Shown here: piece by piece, positions 7,680-14,225 of the stretch
Numbering within the stretch: position 1 is the stretch's first letter
Layout of the letters: each line of letters starts with the position of its first letter
Assembly (NCBI GenBank): GCA_046091285.1
Contig: JBJTBH010000124.1
Coordinates: 1 to 15,078 of the forward strand
Direction: 5' to 3'
DNA: 15,078 nt
Source of the DNA: CAIXOZ01 sp046091285
GTDB taxonomy: Bacteria; Cyanobacteriota; Cyanobacteriia; PCC-6307; Cyanobiaceae
Program-made: the position numbers and the translations under genes
Notes under the pieces: generated by a model
The model's input: the letters and a program-made list of their open reading frames with translations, nothing else
The model's database searches: none
What the model was told of the DNA's origin: nothing

Positions 7680-8708
7680 TTGAGCAGCCCCCGACTCCAT
7701 CCCCGCACGATCGAGGCCGTCAAGGAGCGTGCCGACATCGTCGATGTGGTCGGCGAGCATGTTGTTCTTAAGAAGAAAGGCCGCGAATATGTCGGCATCT
7801 GCCCATTTCATGACGATAAATCACCGTCAATGACGGTGTCACCGGCCAAGCAATTTTATTATTGCTTTTCATGCGGTGCCGGCGGTAATGCGATCAAGTT
7901 CCTGATGGAACTGCAGCGCATCAGTTTCAGTGATGTGGTGCTGGAACTGGCGAATCGTTATCAGCTCCCGATTGAAACCCTCGATGGCCCCCAGCAGGAG
8001 CGGCTCAGGCGGGAGCTGTCACGACGTGAGACGCTGCATCGGGTCGTCACCCTGGCTGCGGGCTGGTTCCGCTCCCAGTTGCGAGCCCCCGAAGGCGAGA
8101 AGGCTCTCCATTATCTGCGTCAGGAGCGGCGCCTCAGTGAAGCCACCATCGAAACATTCGGTCTTGGCTATGCACCGGATCGCTGGGATGGTCTGCTGCG
8201 ACATCTGCAGCAGGTGGAGGGCCTGGCGCCGGAGCTGCTGGAGGCGGCCGGGCTGGCGGTGCCACGCAAGGGTGGGGATGGTTTCTACGACCGTTTTCGT
8301 CATCGGGTGATGGTGCCGATCAGCGATCGCCAGGGTCGGGTGATCGGTTTCGGTGGTCGCAGTCTCGATGGAGGCGAACCCAAATATCTCAACTCACCGG
8401 AAACCGAACTGTTCGAGAAGGGGAAACATCTTTTTGCCCTTGATCGAGCGGCGTCCGCGATCCGTAAGGACGATCGTGCCGTGGTCGTGGAGGGCTATTT
8501 CGACGTGATCGCCCTCCATGCCGCCGGCATCACCAATGCGGTCGCTTCGCTCGGTACGGCGCTCAGCAGTCAGCAGATCACCCAGCTCTGTCGCTGTTGT
8601 GATGGGCGACGGCTGATTCTCAATTTCGATACCGATGGCGCGGGGATCCGCGCAGCCCAGCGGGCGATCGGTGAGGTGGAGCAGCTCGCCATGCAGGGGC
8701 AGCTGTAG
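7680..8708 (+). CDS. dnaG: DNA primase DnaG, N-terminal portion ending at an in-frame amber codon
   Basis: DnaG makes the RNA primers for DNA replication. The TTG at 7680 starts PRLHPRTIEAVKERADIVDVV, the normal N-terminus. The zinc-binding domain is intact, with ligands Cys41, His44, Cys62 and Cys65 (CPFHDDKSPS, then YYCFSCGAGG). The catalytic core follows with YLNSPET and FEKGKHLFAL. The TOPRIM residues are Glu271 (VVVEGYFD) and Asp317 and Asp319 (NFDTDGAG), matching E. coli E265, D309 and D311. The frame stops at TAG 8706-8708 after EQLAMQGQL, residue 342, and resumes in the same frame. A product ending here would lack the helical end of the polymerase core and the helicase-interacting C-terminus. 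From memory of relatives, a glutamine codon is expected at the TAG, which would be a single C-to-T change. Confidence 0.95.
   Translation: MSSPRLHPRTIEAVKERADIVDVVGEHVVLKKKGREYVGICPFHDDKSPSMTVSPAKQFYYCFSCGAGGNAIKFLMELQRISFSDVVLELANRYQLPIETLDGPQQERLRRELSRRETLHRVVTLAAGWFRSQLRAPEGEKALHYLRQERRLSEATIETFGLGYAPDRWDGLLRHLQQVEGLAPELLEAAGLAVPRKGGDGFYDRFRHRVMVPISDRQGRVIGFGGRSLDGGEPKYLNSPETELFEKGKHLFALDRAASAIRKDDRAVVVEGYFDVIALHAAGITNAVASLGTALSSQQITQLCRCCDGRRLILNFDTDGAGIRAAQRAIGEVEQLAMQGQL
8706..8708 (+). other. In-frame TAG interrupting dnaG
   Basis: The context CAG CTG TAG CTG CGG lies in the dnaG frame, with continuous primase coding on both sides and no frame change. CAG is the simplest ancestral codon. 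Readthrough, amber suppression, sequencing error and true mutation all fit the sequence. Confidence 0.95.
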
Positions 8709-8714
8709 CTGCGG

Positions 8715-9782
8715 GTGCTGCAGCTGCCGGCGGGCAAGGATCCTGATGAGTTCCTCACGGAGCACGGTCCCGGTGACTATCGCTCCCTGCTGGATTCAGC
8801 TCCGCTCTGGCTGGACTGGCAGATCGAGCAGGTTCTGGCTGGGAGGGATCTGGGCCGTGCCGACCAGTTCCAGCAGGCGGTCACCGCGTTGGTGGTTCTG
8901 CTGGGCAAGCTCCCGCCCTCAGCGGTGCGCAGCCACTATCTGCAGCAGGTGGCGGAACGGCTGTCCGGCGGCCAGGCCCGACTGGCGGTTCAGCTCGAGG
9001 ACGATCTGCGTCAGCAGGTCAAGGGGCAGCGCTGGCATGGACGATCCCAGAAATGGGAGCAGCCCGGTGAGGCGGGACTGCGGGAGCGGGCCGAAGCGCA
9101 GCTGCTGCGTCTCTATCTCCACAGCCCAGGTCAGAGGGCCGAGATCAGGCGTGAATTACGCCGCCGTGAACTTGAGGATTTCGGTCTGCATCATCACCGC
9201 CTGCTATGGGCGGCGATCGGTTCCCTGGAGGAGGACAACCTAGGCCAGGGCCGGCTGGAGGCGATTCATCGCGGTCAGGACCATGGCCTGGATCTGGTGG
9301 ATCTCGACCTCCCGAGGCTGCTGGCTGATCGACTGGTGGTCGAGGACTCGGCGTTGCTGAGTCGATTGACGCCCCTGCTGGAACCCACCGAGGTGCAACG
9401 TCTTTCGCTGTCCCAGCCCTTGCTGCAGCTGCGGGGTGCGGCTGCCGTGCTCGAGCGTCAGCGCAGTCTCAAGCGATGCCGGCATCTGCTGGATGCCTGG
9501 CGTTCGCAGCGTCTGGAGACCCTGGAGCGTTGCATTGCCCGGCTGCTGGAATCAGAGCGAATGGCCACGGAGGCCTCGCCCACCCATCAGGTCCCGGTGG
9601 TGAACGATATCGAGCATCGTATTGACACCCTGTTCGCAGCGTTGAATCAGGATGCCCTTGAATTTCAGGCTCTTTATTATAATGAACGCAAGCATCTTGA
9701 GCATCTTGATCAACAGCGTCGTGCCGGTTACGATGAAGTCATGGCCGCTCCTGTGTCCGCCCCTTCCGTGATCACTTCTTAG
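8715..9782 (+). CDS. dnaG: DNA primase DnaG, C-terminal portion after the amber codon
   Basis: This is the rest of the primase frame, 355 codons if counted from the first in-frame GTG at 8715, only two codons after the TAG. It begins LQLPAGKDPDEFL, the conserved segment that normally follows the TOPRIM fold. Next come the helical part of the RNA polymerase domain (ADQFQQAVTALVVLLGKLPPS) and the C-terminal region that binds the replicative helicase DnaB. With the first part it makes a 700-codon gene, close to what I expect for cyanobacterial DnaG. No decay is visible: the frame stays open for over 1000 bases. The GTG could allow coupled reinitiation, but only a weak AGGGG (8695-8699) lies upstream. 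It ends at TAG 9780-9782, facing the SGNH gene. Confidence 0.93.
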   Translation: MLQLPAGKDPDEFLTEHGPGDYRSLLDSAPLWLDWQIEQVLAGRDLGRADQFQQAVTALVVLLGKLPPSAVRSHYLQQVAERLSGGQARLAVQLEDDLRQQVKGQRWHGRSQKWEQPGEAGLRERAEAQLLRLYLHSPGQRAEIRRELRRRELEDFGLHHHRLLWAAIGSLEEDNLGQGRLEAIHRGQDHGLDLVDLDLPRLLADRLVVEDSALLSRLTPLLEPTEVQRLSLSQPLLQLRGAAAVLERQRSLKRCRHLLDAWRSQRLETLERCIARLLESERMATEASPTHQVPVVNDIEHRIDTLFAALNQDALEFQALYYNERKHLEHLDQQRRAGYDEVMAAPVSAPSVITS

Positions 9783-9893
9783 GTGAATTGATCCTTGAAT
9801 TGATCGCAATTGTGAGGATCCGGACCTCCCGGCTCTGCAGCGGCTGCTGGCTTGGTTGGCCGGTGCCTCTCCGCTCGCGGCAAGGGTCAGGTG

Positions 9894-10700
9894 TCATCGA
9901 ATCGCGCCGGAACGTTCCAGTCGCACGGCTTCCCGTGCTGCTGATTCCAGCAACTGCCTGGTCTTCATGGAAGGACCCGTCACGCCGATGTCCGGACAGG
10001 AAGCCTGGCCTGGCTGAGTTGTGAGAAAGATGACGCAGGCTGCGAGATAGGAACCGAGACGGCTCGGGTGCGATCCATCACCGTCATACAGTTGAAGATC
10101 AGGATTGCGCCTGAGAGCCATTGACCAAGCCGGACCAACGGGCGCGATCTGGGTGCCAGGCAAGGAGGTGGCTGCTGCCAGATAGGCGGAGCTCAGTGTT
10201 GTCTGCTCCTGGGGCCGCTTGCGTTTTGCCCAGGTGACGTAGAGGAGCGTCCGGGCGCCAGTCTTGGTGATGGCGGCGTGCAACGCGGTGATCGCTGAAC
10301 GCATGCGCTCGGGCTGAGTGATCGGACGGTTGCTTTGTTCCTGCAGAATCACGTAATCCCATGTCTCGTCTGCGAGGGCGGCTTGTGTCTGCTGCATCGC
10401 ACGGAGCTTCTCGAGAGTCGCGCCTCCAACGGTGATGTCCTTGACCTCAACGGGTCGAGCGCCCGGTGTTGCTGCCGCGAGTGCTGAAACCATCGATGGC
10501 ATTCGATTGTAGTAGGTATAACTGTTGCCGATGAACAGAATCCGCAGCGATGGCCTTGCATCCGGCGGCGCAACAGATTGACCATGGGCTGGAACCACCG
10601 CAGCCAAGGTGAAAAGTATGGTAAAGGCTGCGGTAACTCCAAGGCGCAGGCTGATCAGTGCTCCCTTTGATGCTGAATGGTGCTCATGACGAACCCGCAT
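9894..10700 (-). CDS. Secreted SGNH/GDSL-hydrolase-like protein
   Basis: This 268-residue protein is exported or periplasmic, with an SGNH-hydrolase fold inferred from motifs. The ATG at 10700 is chosen over upstream in-frame codons to 11024 because it starts a clear signal peptide: basic MRVRHEHHSASKG, a hydrophobic core, then AHGQS around residues 38-42. Block I is ILFIGNSYTYYNRMPSM, with Ser60 as candidate nucleophile. TVGG (91-93) could supply the oxyanion glycine and QEQSN (Asn124) the asparagine. DGSHPSRLG supplies the DxxH pair, Asp208 and His211. The family includes esterases and carbohydrate deacetylases; the substrate is unknown. It faces dnaG across 111 bases. Its looser base composition and neighbours suggest an accessory gene (inference). 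Confidence 0.8.
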   Translation of the reverse strand: MRVRHEHHSASKGALISLRLGVTAAFTILFTLAAVVPAHGQSVAPPDARPSLRILFIGNSYTYYNRMPSMVSALAAATPGARPVEVKDITVGGATLEKLRAMQQTQAALADETWDYVILQEQSNRPITQPERMRSAITALHAAITKTGARTLLYVTWAKRKRPQEQTTLSSAYLAAATSLPGTQIAPVGPAWSMALRRNPDLQLYDGDGSHPSRLGSYLAACVIFLTTQPGQASCPDIGVTGPSMKTRQLLESAAREAVRLERSGAIR

Positions 10701-10761
10701 GGTTTGGACGGTCAATGAAAATAGTGTAGATGGTGCTATGGGTGAGCGGTGATCTTGTAAA

Positions 10762-10935
10762 TCACGCTTTGGATTTCTTGCAGTTCGCAGGGTTGATCTT
10801 GGAGACAGTTCGCTTGGAGCCACCAGTTTCAACCTTCTCAGACATTTCAACCTGTGGATCCCCGTCAACAGGTTCTGTCTGGGGTGTGCCTTCCCTGTTC
10901 GTTTTCCGGATTGCGGCATGATTGCACCCTGACAT
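10762..10935 (-). CDS. Possible small charged protein, 57 residues
   Basis: I do not recognise this protein. The case for a gene is the translation start. AAGGAGG (complement of 10947-10953) lies 11 bases before the ATG at 10935, the strongest ribosome binding site in this region, while most genes here have none visible. The product is hydrophilic, with no membrane segment. It opens MSGCNHAAIRKTNREGTP, has an acidic middle (EPVDGDPQVEMSEKVE) and a basic end (GGSKRTVSKINPANCKKSKA). The cysteines are at residue 4 and near the C-terminus. It reads leftward, with its stop 61 bases before the SGNH gene start, so the two may share a transcript. The main alternative is a chance ORF. Confidence 0.45.
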   Translation of the reverse strand: MSGCNHAAIRKTNREGTPQTEPVDGDPQVEMSEKVETGGSKRTVSKINPANCKKSKA

Positions 10936-11602
10936 GGTGAAGAGAACCTCCTTTTCAGCTCTGTCAGGCATGGCATTGCCGCAATCGCCACCTTGCGCGT
11001 GCGAGACCAAGTGGTTTTTGGCATCGTGTTTGCCTTGGCTGAGGGCTCGGAAGCTCAGGGAAGGGGTCGCCTCAGGAGTTCCGTCGCCATCGATCCCACC
11101 ATCCGCAGAGTCCCTGTCACGTCAACTTTCCAGAGCTGATTCCCTCTAGAGCTGATTCCCTCCAGAGCTGATTCCCTGAGACGTTCTCGGCAGACCGTCT
11201 CCAATCCCGACGGGCTTGTCGTCCTCAAGGTGTGAGCTGCCCTGCTGTCCGGCATCGCCGTCCATCCCATTCTCGTCATGACGCAACAGCTCATGCGATC
11301 AGGGCCTTGGCCATGGCCGGCTCGCGGAGCGAAGACCCCTGCAGCAGCCCGTGGACCTGCAGCATCGTGGCCAGCGGATCGGGAGGTCGATGCAGCTGGA
11401 GCCCTGCTGACGGCGTTGACCATGGGGCTGCGCGGGGCGGAACAGGTGCTGGCGGCGTTCGACGGGATGCAGGCGACGCCCGCAACAGCTCCTGCCAATG
11501 CCTGCAGATGATTCGCCCGGTGACAGGGGGCTGTCTGATCGCTCCGATCTTCTGCACAATCGCCAGATCTCGATAGCGTTCAAGGCAACCCCCCATGCCG
11601 CG
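10936..11602. other. Gene-poor divergent intergenic region
   Basis: About 670 bases separate the small leftward ORF from the NADH dehydrogenase start. Several frames are open, but none gives a sequence I recognise or a supported start. The clearest structure is the threefold 16-bp tandem repeat at 11130-11177. Between 11370 and 11511 the plus strand reads GALLTALTMGLRGAEQVLAAF, a protein-like stretch that could be a gene remnant, but no family is apparent. Promoters for the flanking divergent genes are expected here; I could not place them with confidence. Confidence 0.6.
11130..11177. repeat. Three tandem copies of a 16-bp repeat
   Basis: The unit is CCAGAGCTGATTCCCT. Copies lie at 11130-11145, 11146-11161 and 11162-11177. 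The first and third are identical; the second has T for C at position 2. The copies abut with no spacer. They lie in a non-coding divergent region, so a regulatory site with phased operators or a simple slippage-generated repeat are both possible. Confidence 0.9.
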
Positions 11603-12988
11603 ATGCCCAGAGAACGGTTCTTCCTCGAGCTCGAACCTGCGGAAACGAGACTTCGGGATGCTCCCCATGTGGTGATCGTCGGTGGTGGCTTCGCTGGCCT
11701 GAAGGCCTGCCATGCCCTGATCAACACGCCCGTGCGGGTGACCTTGATCGATAAGCGTAATTTCAACCTGTTTCAGCCTTTGCTGTATCAGGTGGCTACG
11801 GGCATGCTGGCCGAGAGCGATGTCGCCAAGCCGCTGCGACAGATGGTCGGTCAGGCCCCGAATGTGCAGGTGCTGCTCGGTGAAGTCGATGACATCGATG
11901 TCGAGGCCCGCGAGATTCATTTCAACGAGTGTCGCTATGCCTACGACCACCTGATCCTGGCCACCGGCTCCGGCAGCACGTACTTCGGCCACGAGGAGTG
12001 GCGTCCGCTGGCGCCACCGATGAAAATCCTTGAGCATGCCGATGAGCTGCGACGCCGGGTCCTGATGGCTCTTGAGGAGGCGGAGCAGACGCCGGATCGG
12101 GAGCGGCGGCGTTTTCTGCAGTCGGTGGCGATCGTCGGTGCCGGCCCGGCTGGCTGCGAACTGGCCGGATCGACGATGGAACTGATCCAGCACGCCATCG
12201 ATCGCGATTTCAAGCAGCTGGATCCGGCCGATACCAGCATCACCCTGATCGATCCAGGGGATCGGGTGCTGCGGGCGATGCACCCGAGCCTCTCAGAGGC
12301 GGCAGGGACCTATCTGCAGTCTGTGGGAATCAGGCTGATGTTCGGTGGCCGGGTGAAAGAAATCAACGAGGGGTCGCTCACCGTTGCCACCGCCGCTGGC
12401 ACGGAAGTGGTGAAGGCGGCCACGATCGGCTGGACGGCCGGTGTCCGTGCGTCTCATCTCGGAAAACTGCTCGCCGACCGCCTCAGTCTCGAAACCGATC
12501 GCGGTGGTCGGGTGCCCGTGCAGGCTGATTTTTCGCTGCCGGGTTATCCCGAGATCCGGGTGGTCGGTGATCTCTGCTCCTACAGCCACACCATCGATGG
12601 CAACCCCCTGCCGGGGATGGCCGGTCCGGCGGTCCAGATGGGCACCTGGGTCGCTCAGGACATCCTGGCCAGCCTTGAGGGGCGCGATCGGCGTCCGTTC
12701 CGCTTTTTCGATTTCGGTTCGATGGCTGTGCTCGGGCCGCTGCATGCGGTGGCCGATCTGCGCGGGATTCGGGTCAGCGGGCCTCTGGGCTGGTTGCTCT
12801 GGGGCCTGGCGCACCTGGCCTTCATGCCGGTGATGGAGAACCGCGTCATCCTGCTCACCAAGTGGCTCTGGATGATCGCCAATCGCGACCGGGGATCTTT
12901 GCTGCTGATCGGCCATCCCAATCAGCATCTCGGCGTGGAGGTGGGTCTCGAGCAGCGGGAGGCCACCCCGGCGGCACCGCCGGGCTGA
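11603..12988 (+). CDS. Type II NAD(P)H dehydrogenase (NDH-2), FAD-dependent
   Basis: This single-subunit, non-proton-pumping enzyme passes electrons from NAD(P)H to quinone at the membrane. From the ATG at 11603 the product is 461 residues; the frame is open to 11498, but the added residues look non-coding. The FAD-binding Rossmann motif is HVVIVGGGFAGLKA (GGGFAG at 27-32). FQPLLYQVATG follows at 57-67, typical of NDH-2. The NAD-binding motif is VAIVGAGPAGCELAG (GAGPAG at 179-184). The second FAD motif is RVVGDLCSY (GDLCSY at 322-327). The C-terminal GPLGWLLWGLAHLAFMPV and NRVILLTKWLWMIANRDRG resemble the membrane-associating end of the family. In cyanobacteria NDH-2 proteins are thought to sense or adjust quinone redox state. 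The stop is one base from that of the DUF6671-like gene. Confidence 0.93.
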   Translation: MPRERFFLELEPAETRLRDAPHVVIVGGGFAGLKACHALINTPVRVTLIDKRNFNLFQPLLYQVATGMLAESDVAKPLRQMVGQAPNVQVLLGEVDDIDVEAREIHFNECRYAYDHLILATGSGSTYFGHEEWRPLAPPMKILEHADELRRRVLMALEEAEQTPDRERRRFLQSVAIVGAGPAGCELAGSTMELIQHAIDRDFKQLDPADTSITLIDPGDRVLRAMHPSLSEAAGTYLQSVGIRLMFGGRVKEINEGSLTVATAAGTEVVKAATIGWTAGVRASHLGKLLADRLSLETDRGGRVPVQADFSLPGYPEIRVVGDLCSYSHTIDGNPLPGMAGPAVQMGTWVAQDILASLEGRDRRPFRFFDFGSMAVLGPLHAVADLRGIRVSGPLGWLLWGLAHLAFMPVMENRVILLTKWLWMIANRDRGSLLLIGHPNQHLGVEVGLEQREATPAAPPG

Positions 12989-12989
12989 G

Positions 12990-13865
12990 TCAGGGGTTGC
13001 AGAACTGGCAGTGGCCCGGATCGGCGGCCTGCAGTCCATCGGCGCGAGGACGCACTTGGCGATGGTCACAGGCAACGCAGCCGAACATCTCCTGGGCGAT
13101 CCGTTCCGTGGGCTGGCCGCACCACCCGCAGGGCAGACCAGGCAGGCGCTCGATCAGCCCCCAGCCCGGGGAATGGCAGGCAGGACAGGTGGTGCGAAGA
13201 CGTCTCACCAGCTGAAGGCCAAGGCGGCGGATCTCCCGCATCCGCGTTGGATTGACATGGGCCCGCATGTCCGTTTCAACGACCACGGTGCCGTCCTCGG
13301 ACCTTGAGACCGCCTGGCGTATGGCCTGATCCAGACCGTGCCGGCACTGCAGACCCAGGGCGACAGCGGAGGCTCGCTCCGTACCCGTCCGATGGGGACG
13401 CACCATCAGGCCGTGGGCAGGAAAGCCCACCCGCTCCAACCAGGCGTCGATCCGATCGTCAGGGCGTGTCTGAATCTGGTTGAAGTTGGTGCGTTCACTG
13501 ATCCCGGACTCCTGGATCACCAGGCCCCGCTCGCTATCGATGAAGGTGAGGCATTCGATGCCAATGGCCAGAAAAGGGATGGCCGGGTGGGGGCCGAAGC
13601 TGCCTTCGCTGGCCAGGCCGAGAGGATGTCCACTGAGGGCCAGGCCTGCTTCTGCCTTCAGGCGACAGGTGCGTTGAGCCGTGTCCAGTCGCGGTCGCTC
13701 ACCGCTGAAGCTGCCGAAGGCGTTGGTCTCCAGGTCTCCGGCAACGTCCATGACGACTCCCAGTCCCGCCTCGAACGGTCGGGCCAGGGCCCTTTCCTTC
13801 TGATGCTGGCTGGCCAGACAGAGGCGCTGGCCGCGATAACCGGTCCAAGGGACAGCAACCGCCAT
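12990..13865 (-). CDS. DUF6671-like protein with a four-CxxC C-terminus
   Basis: The function is unknown. The N-terminal part, YRGQRLCLASQHQKERAL then GDLETNAFGSFSGERPR and GLASEGSFGPHP (83-94), matches my memory of the DUF6671 family. The C-terminus has four CxxC pairs: Cys227/230, 246/249, 263/266 and 286/289. These are spaced like two zinc ribbons, suggesting metal binding and possibly nucleic-acid or protein contacts. From the ATG at 13865 the length is 291 residues; the frame stays open to 13949, but those extra codons look non-conserved. There is no signal peptide or membrane segment. The stop is one base from that of NDH-2, so transcripts of the two convergent genes may overlap. The family call is from motif recognition only. 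Confidence 0.82.
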   Translation of the reverse strand: MAVAVPWTGYRGQRLCLASQHQKERALARPFEAGLGVVMDVAGDLETNAFGSFSGERPRLDTAQRTCRLKAEAGLALSGHPLGLASEGSFGPHPAIPFLAIGIECLTFIDSERGLVIQESGISERTNFNQIQTRPDDRIDAWLERVGFPAHGLMVRPHRTGTERASAVALGLQCRHGLDQAIRQAVSRSEDGTVVVETDMRAHVNPTRMREIRRLGLQLVRRLRTTCPACHSPGWGLIERLPGLPCGWCGQPTERIAQEMFGCVACDHRQVRPRADGLQAADPGHCQFCNP

Positions 13866-14066
13866 GATCGGGTCCGGTGGAGCCAACGGCGCGGAACATA
13901 AGCGCCATGGCTGACGTCTGGGTCGTTCAGGCAATGCAGCGAAGATCAAGTCTGCTTATCGGTTGAATTGCTGATTCTGCGGTTGATCCAGACCCAGCAC
14001 CTGAGCATCCTCCCTAATCTTTCTCCATCGCCAGTCGATCGCTCGTCCTTCAGCTGCCTCTGAACG

Positions 14067-14180
14067 ATGTCATCCACCCACCAGAGTGCTCAGCGTCAAC
14101 GATGCGGTTCGAGGCGTTGCCGCCGTGGTCAGCGTCGTCGTCACAATCGCGGGGGCAGCGGCGAACTGCCTCGGAGGTGA
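14067..14180 (+). CDS. Possible 37-residue arginine-rich peptide
   Basis: An ATG at 14067 opens a 37-codon frame ending TGA at 14178-14180, three bases before a strong terminator stem. Twelve of the 37 residues are arginine and none is lysine: MSSTHQSAQRQRCGSRRCRR, then GQRRRHNRGGSGELPRR. A TAATCT at 14015-14020 could be a -10 element, but no good -35 or ribosome binding site is visible. The composition resembles a nucleic-acid-binding peptide. Arginine-rich chance frames are common in GC-rich DNA, and a small non-coding RNA ending at the same terminator is an equal alternative. Confidence 0.25.
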   Translation: MSSTHQSAQRQRCGSRRCRRGQRRRHNRGGSGELPRR

Positions 14181-14182
14181 TC

Positions 14183-14225
14183 GGAAGCCGGAAGGTGCTC
14201 GAATGGAGTTCCGGCTTCCTTGTTG
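14183..14225 (+). terminator. Strong hairpin terminator candidate
   Basis: GGAAGCCGGAA (14183-14193) pairs perfectly over 11 bp with TTCCGGCTTCC (14209-14219) around a 15-base loop, followed by TTGTTG. This implies a rightward transcript ending here, although the only ORF before it is the 37-residue candidate. The following T-tract is short and interrupted. Confidence 0.65.

Noticed and set aside
10684..11024. N-terminal extension of the SGNH protein by about 108 residues
   Set aside because: The upstream codons overlap the small ORF region and would bury the signal peptide; the ATG at 10700 gives a normal secretion signal.
11278..11511. Possible 77-residue protein before NDH-2
   Set aside because: The first half is Trp-, Pro- and Arg-rich noise; only a short helical stretch looks protein-like and no ribosome binding site is visible. 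Kept only as a comment in the intergenic entry.
11291..12283. Leftward frame of 330 codons over the NADH dehydrogenase
   Set aside because: Antisense to the FAD- and NAD-binding motifs of NDH-2; its end reads somewhat protein-like, but there is no start or family support.
12293..13075. Leftward frame of 260 codons over the end of NDH-2 and the start of the next gene
   Set aside because: It overlaps two genes with clear motifs on known strands and has no recognisable motif of its own.
14100..14125. GGTTCGAGG resembling a tRNA T-loop
   Set aside because: The flanking bases do not form the 5-bp T-stem, and no acceptor or anticodon stems can be drawn around it.
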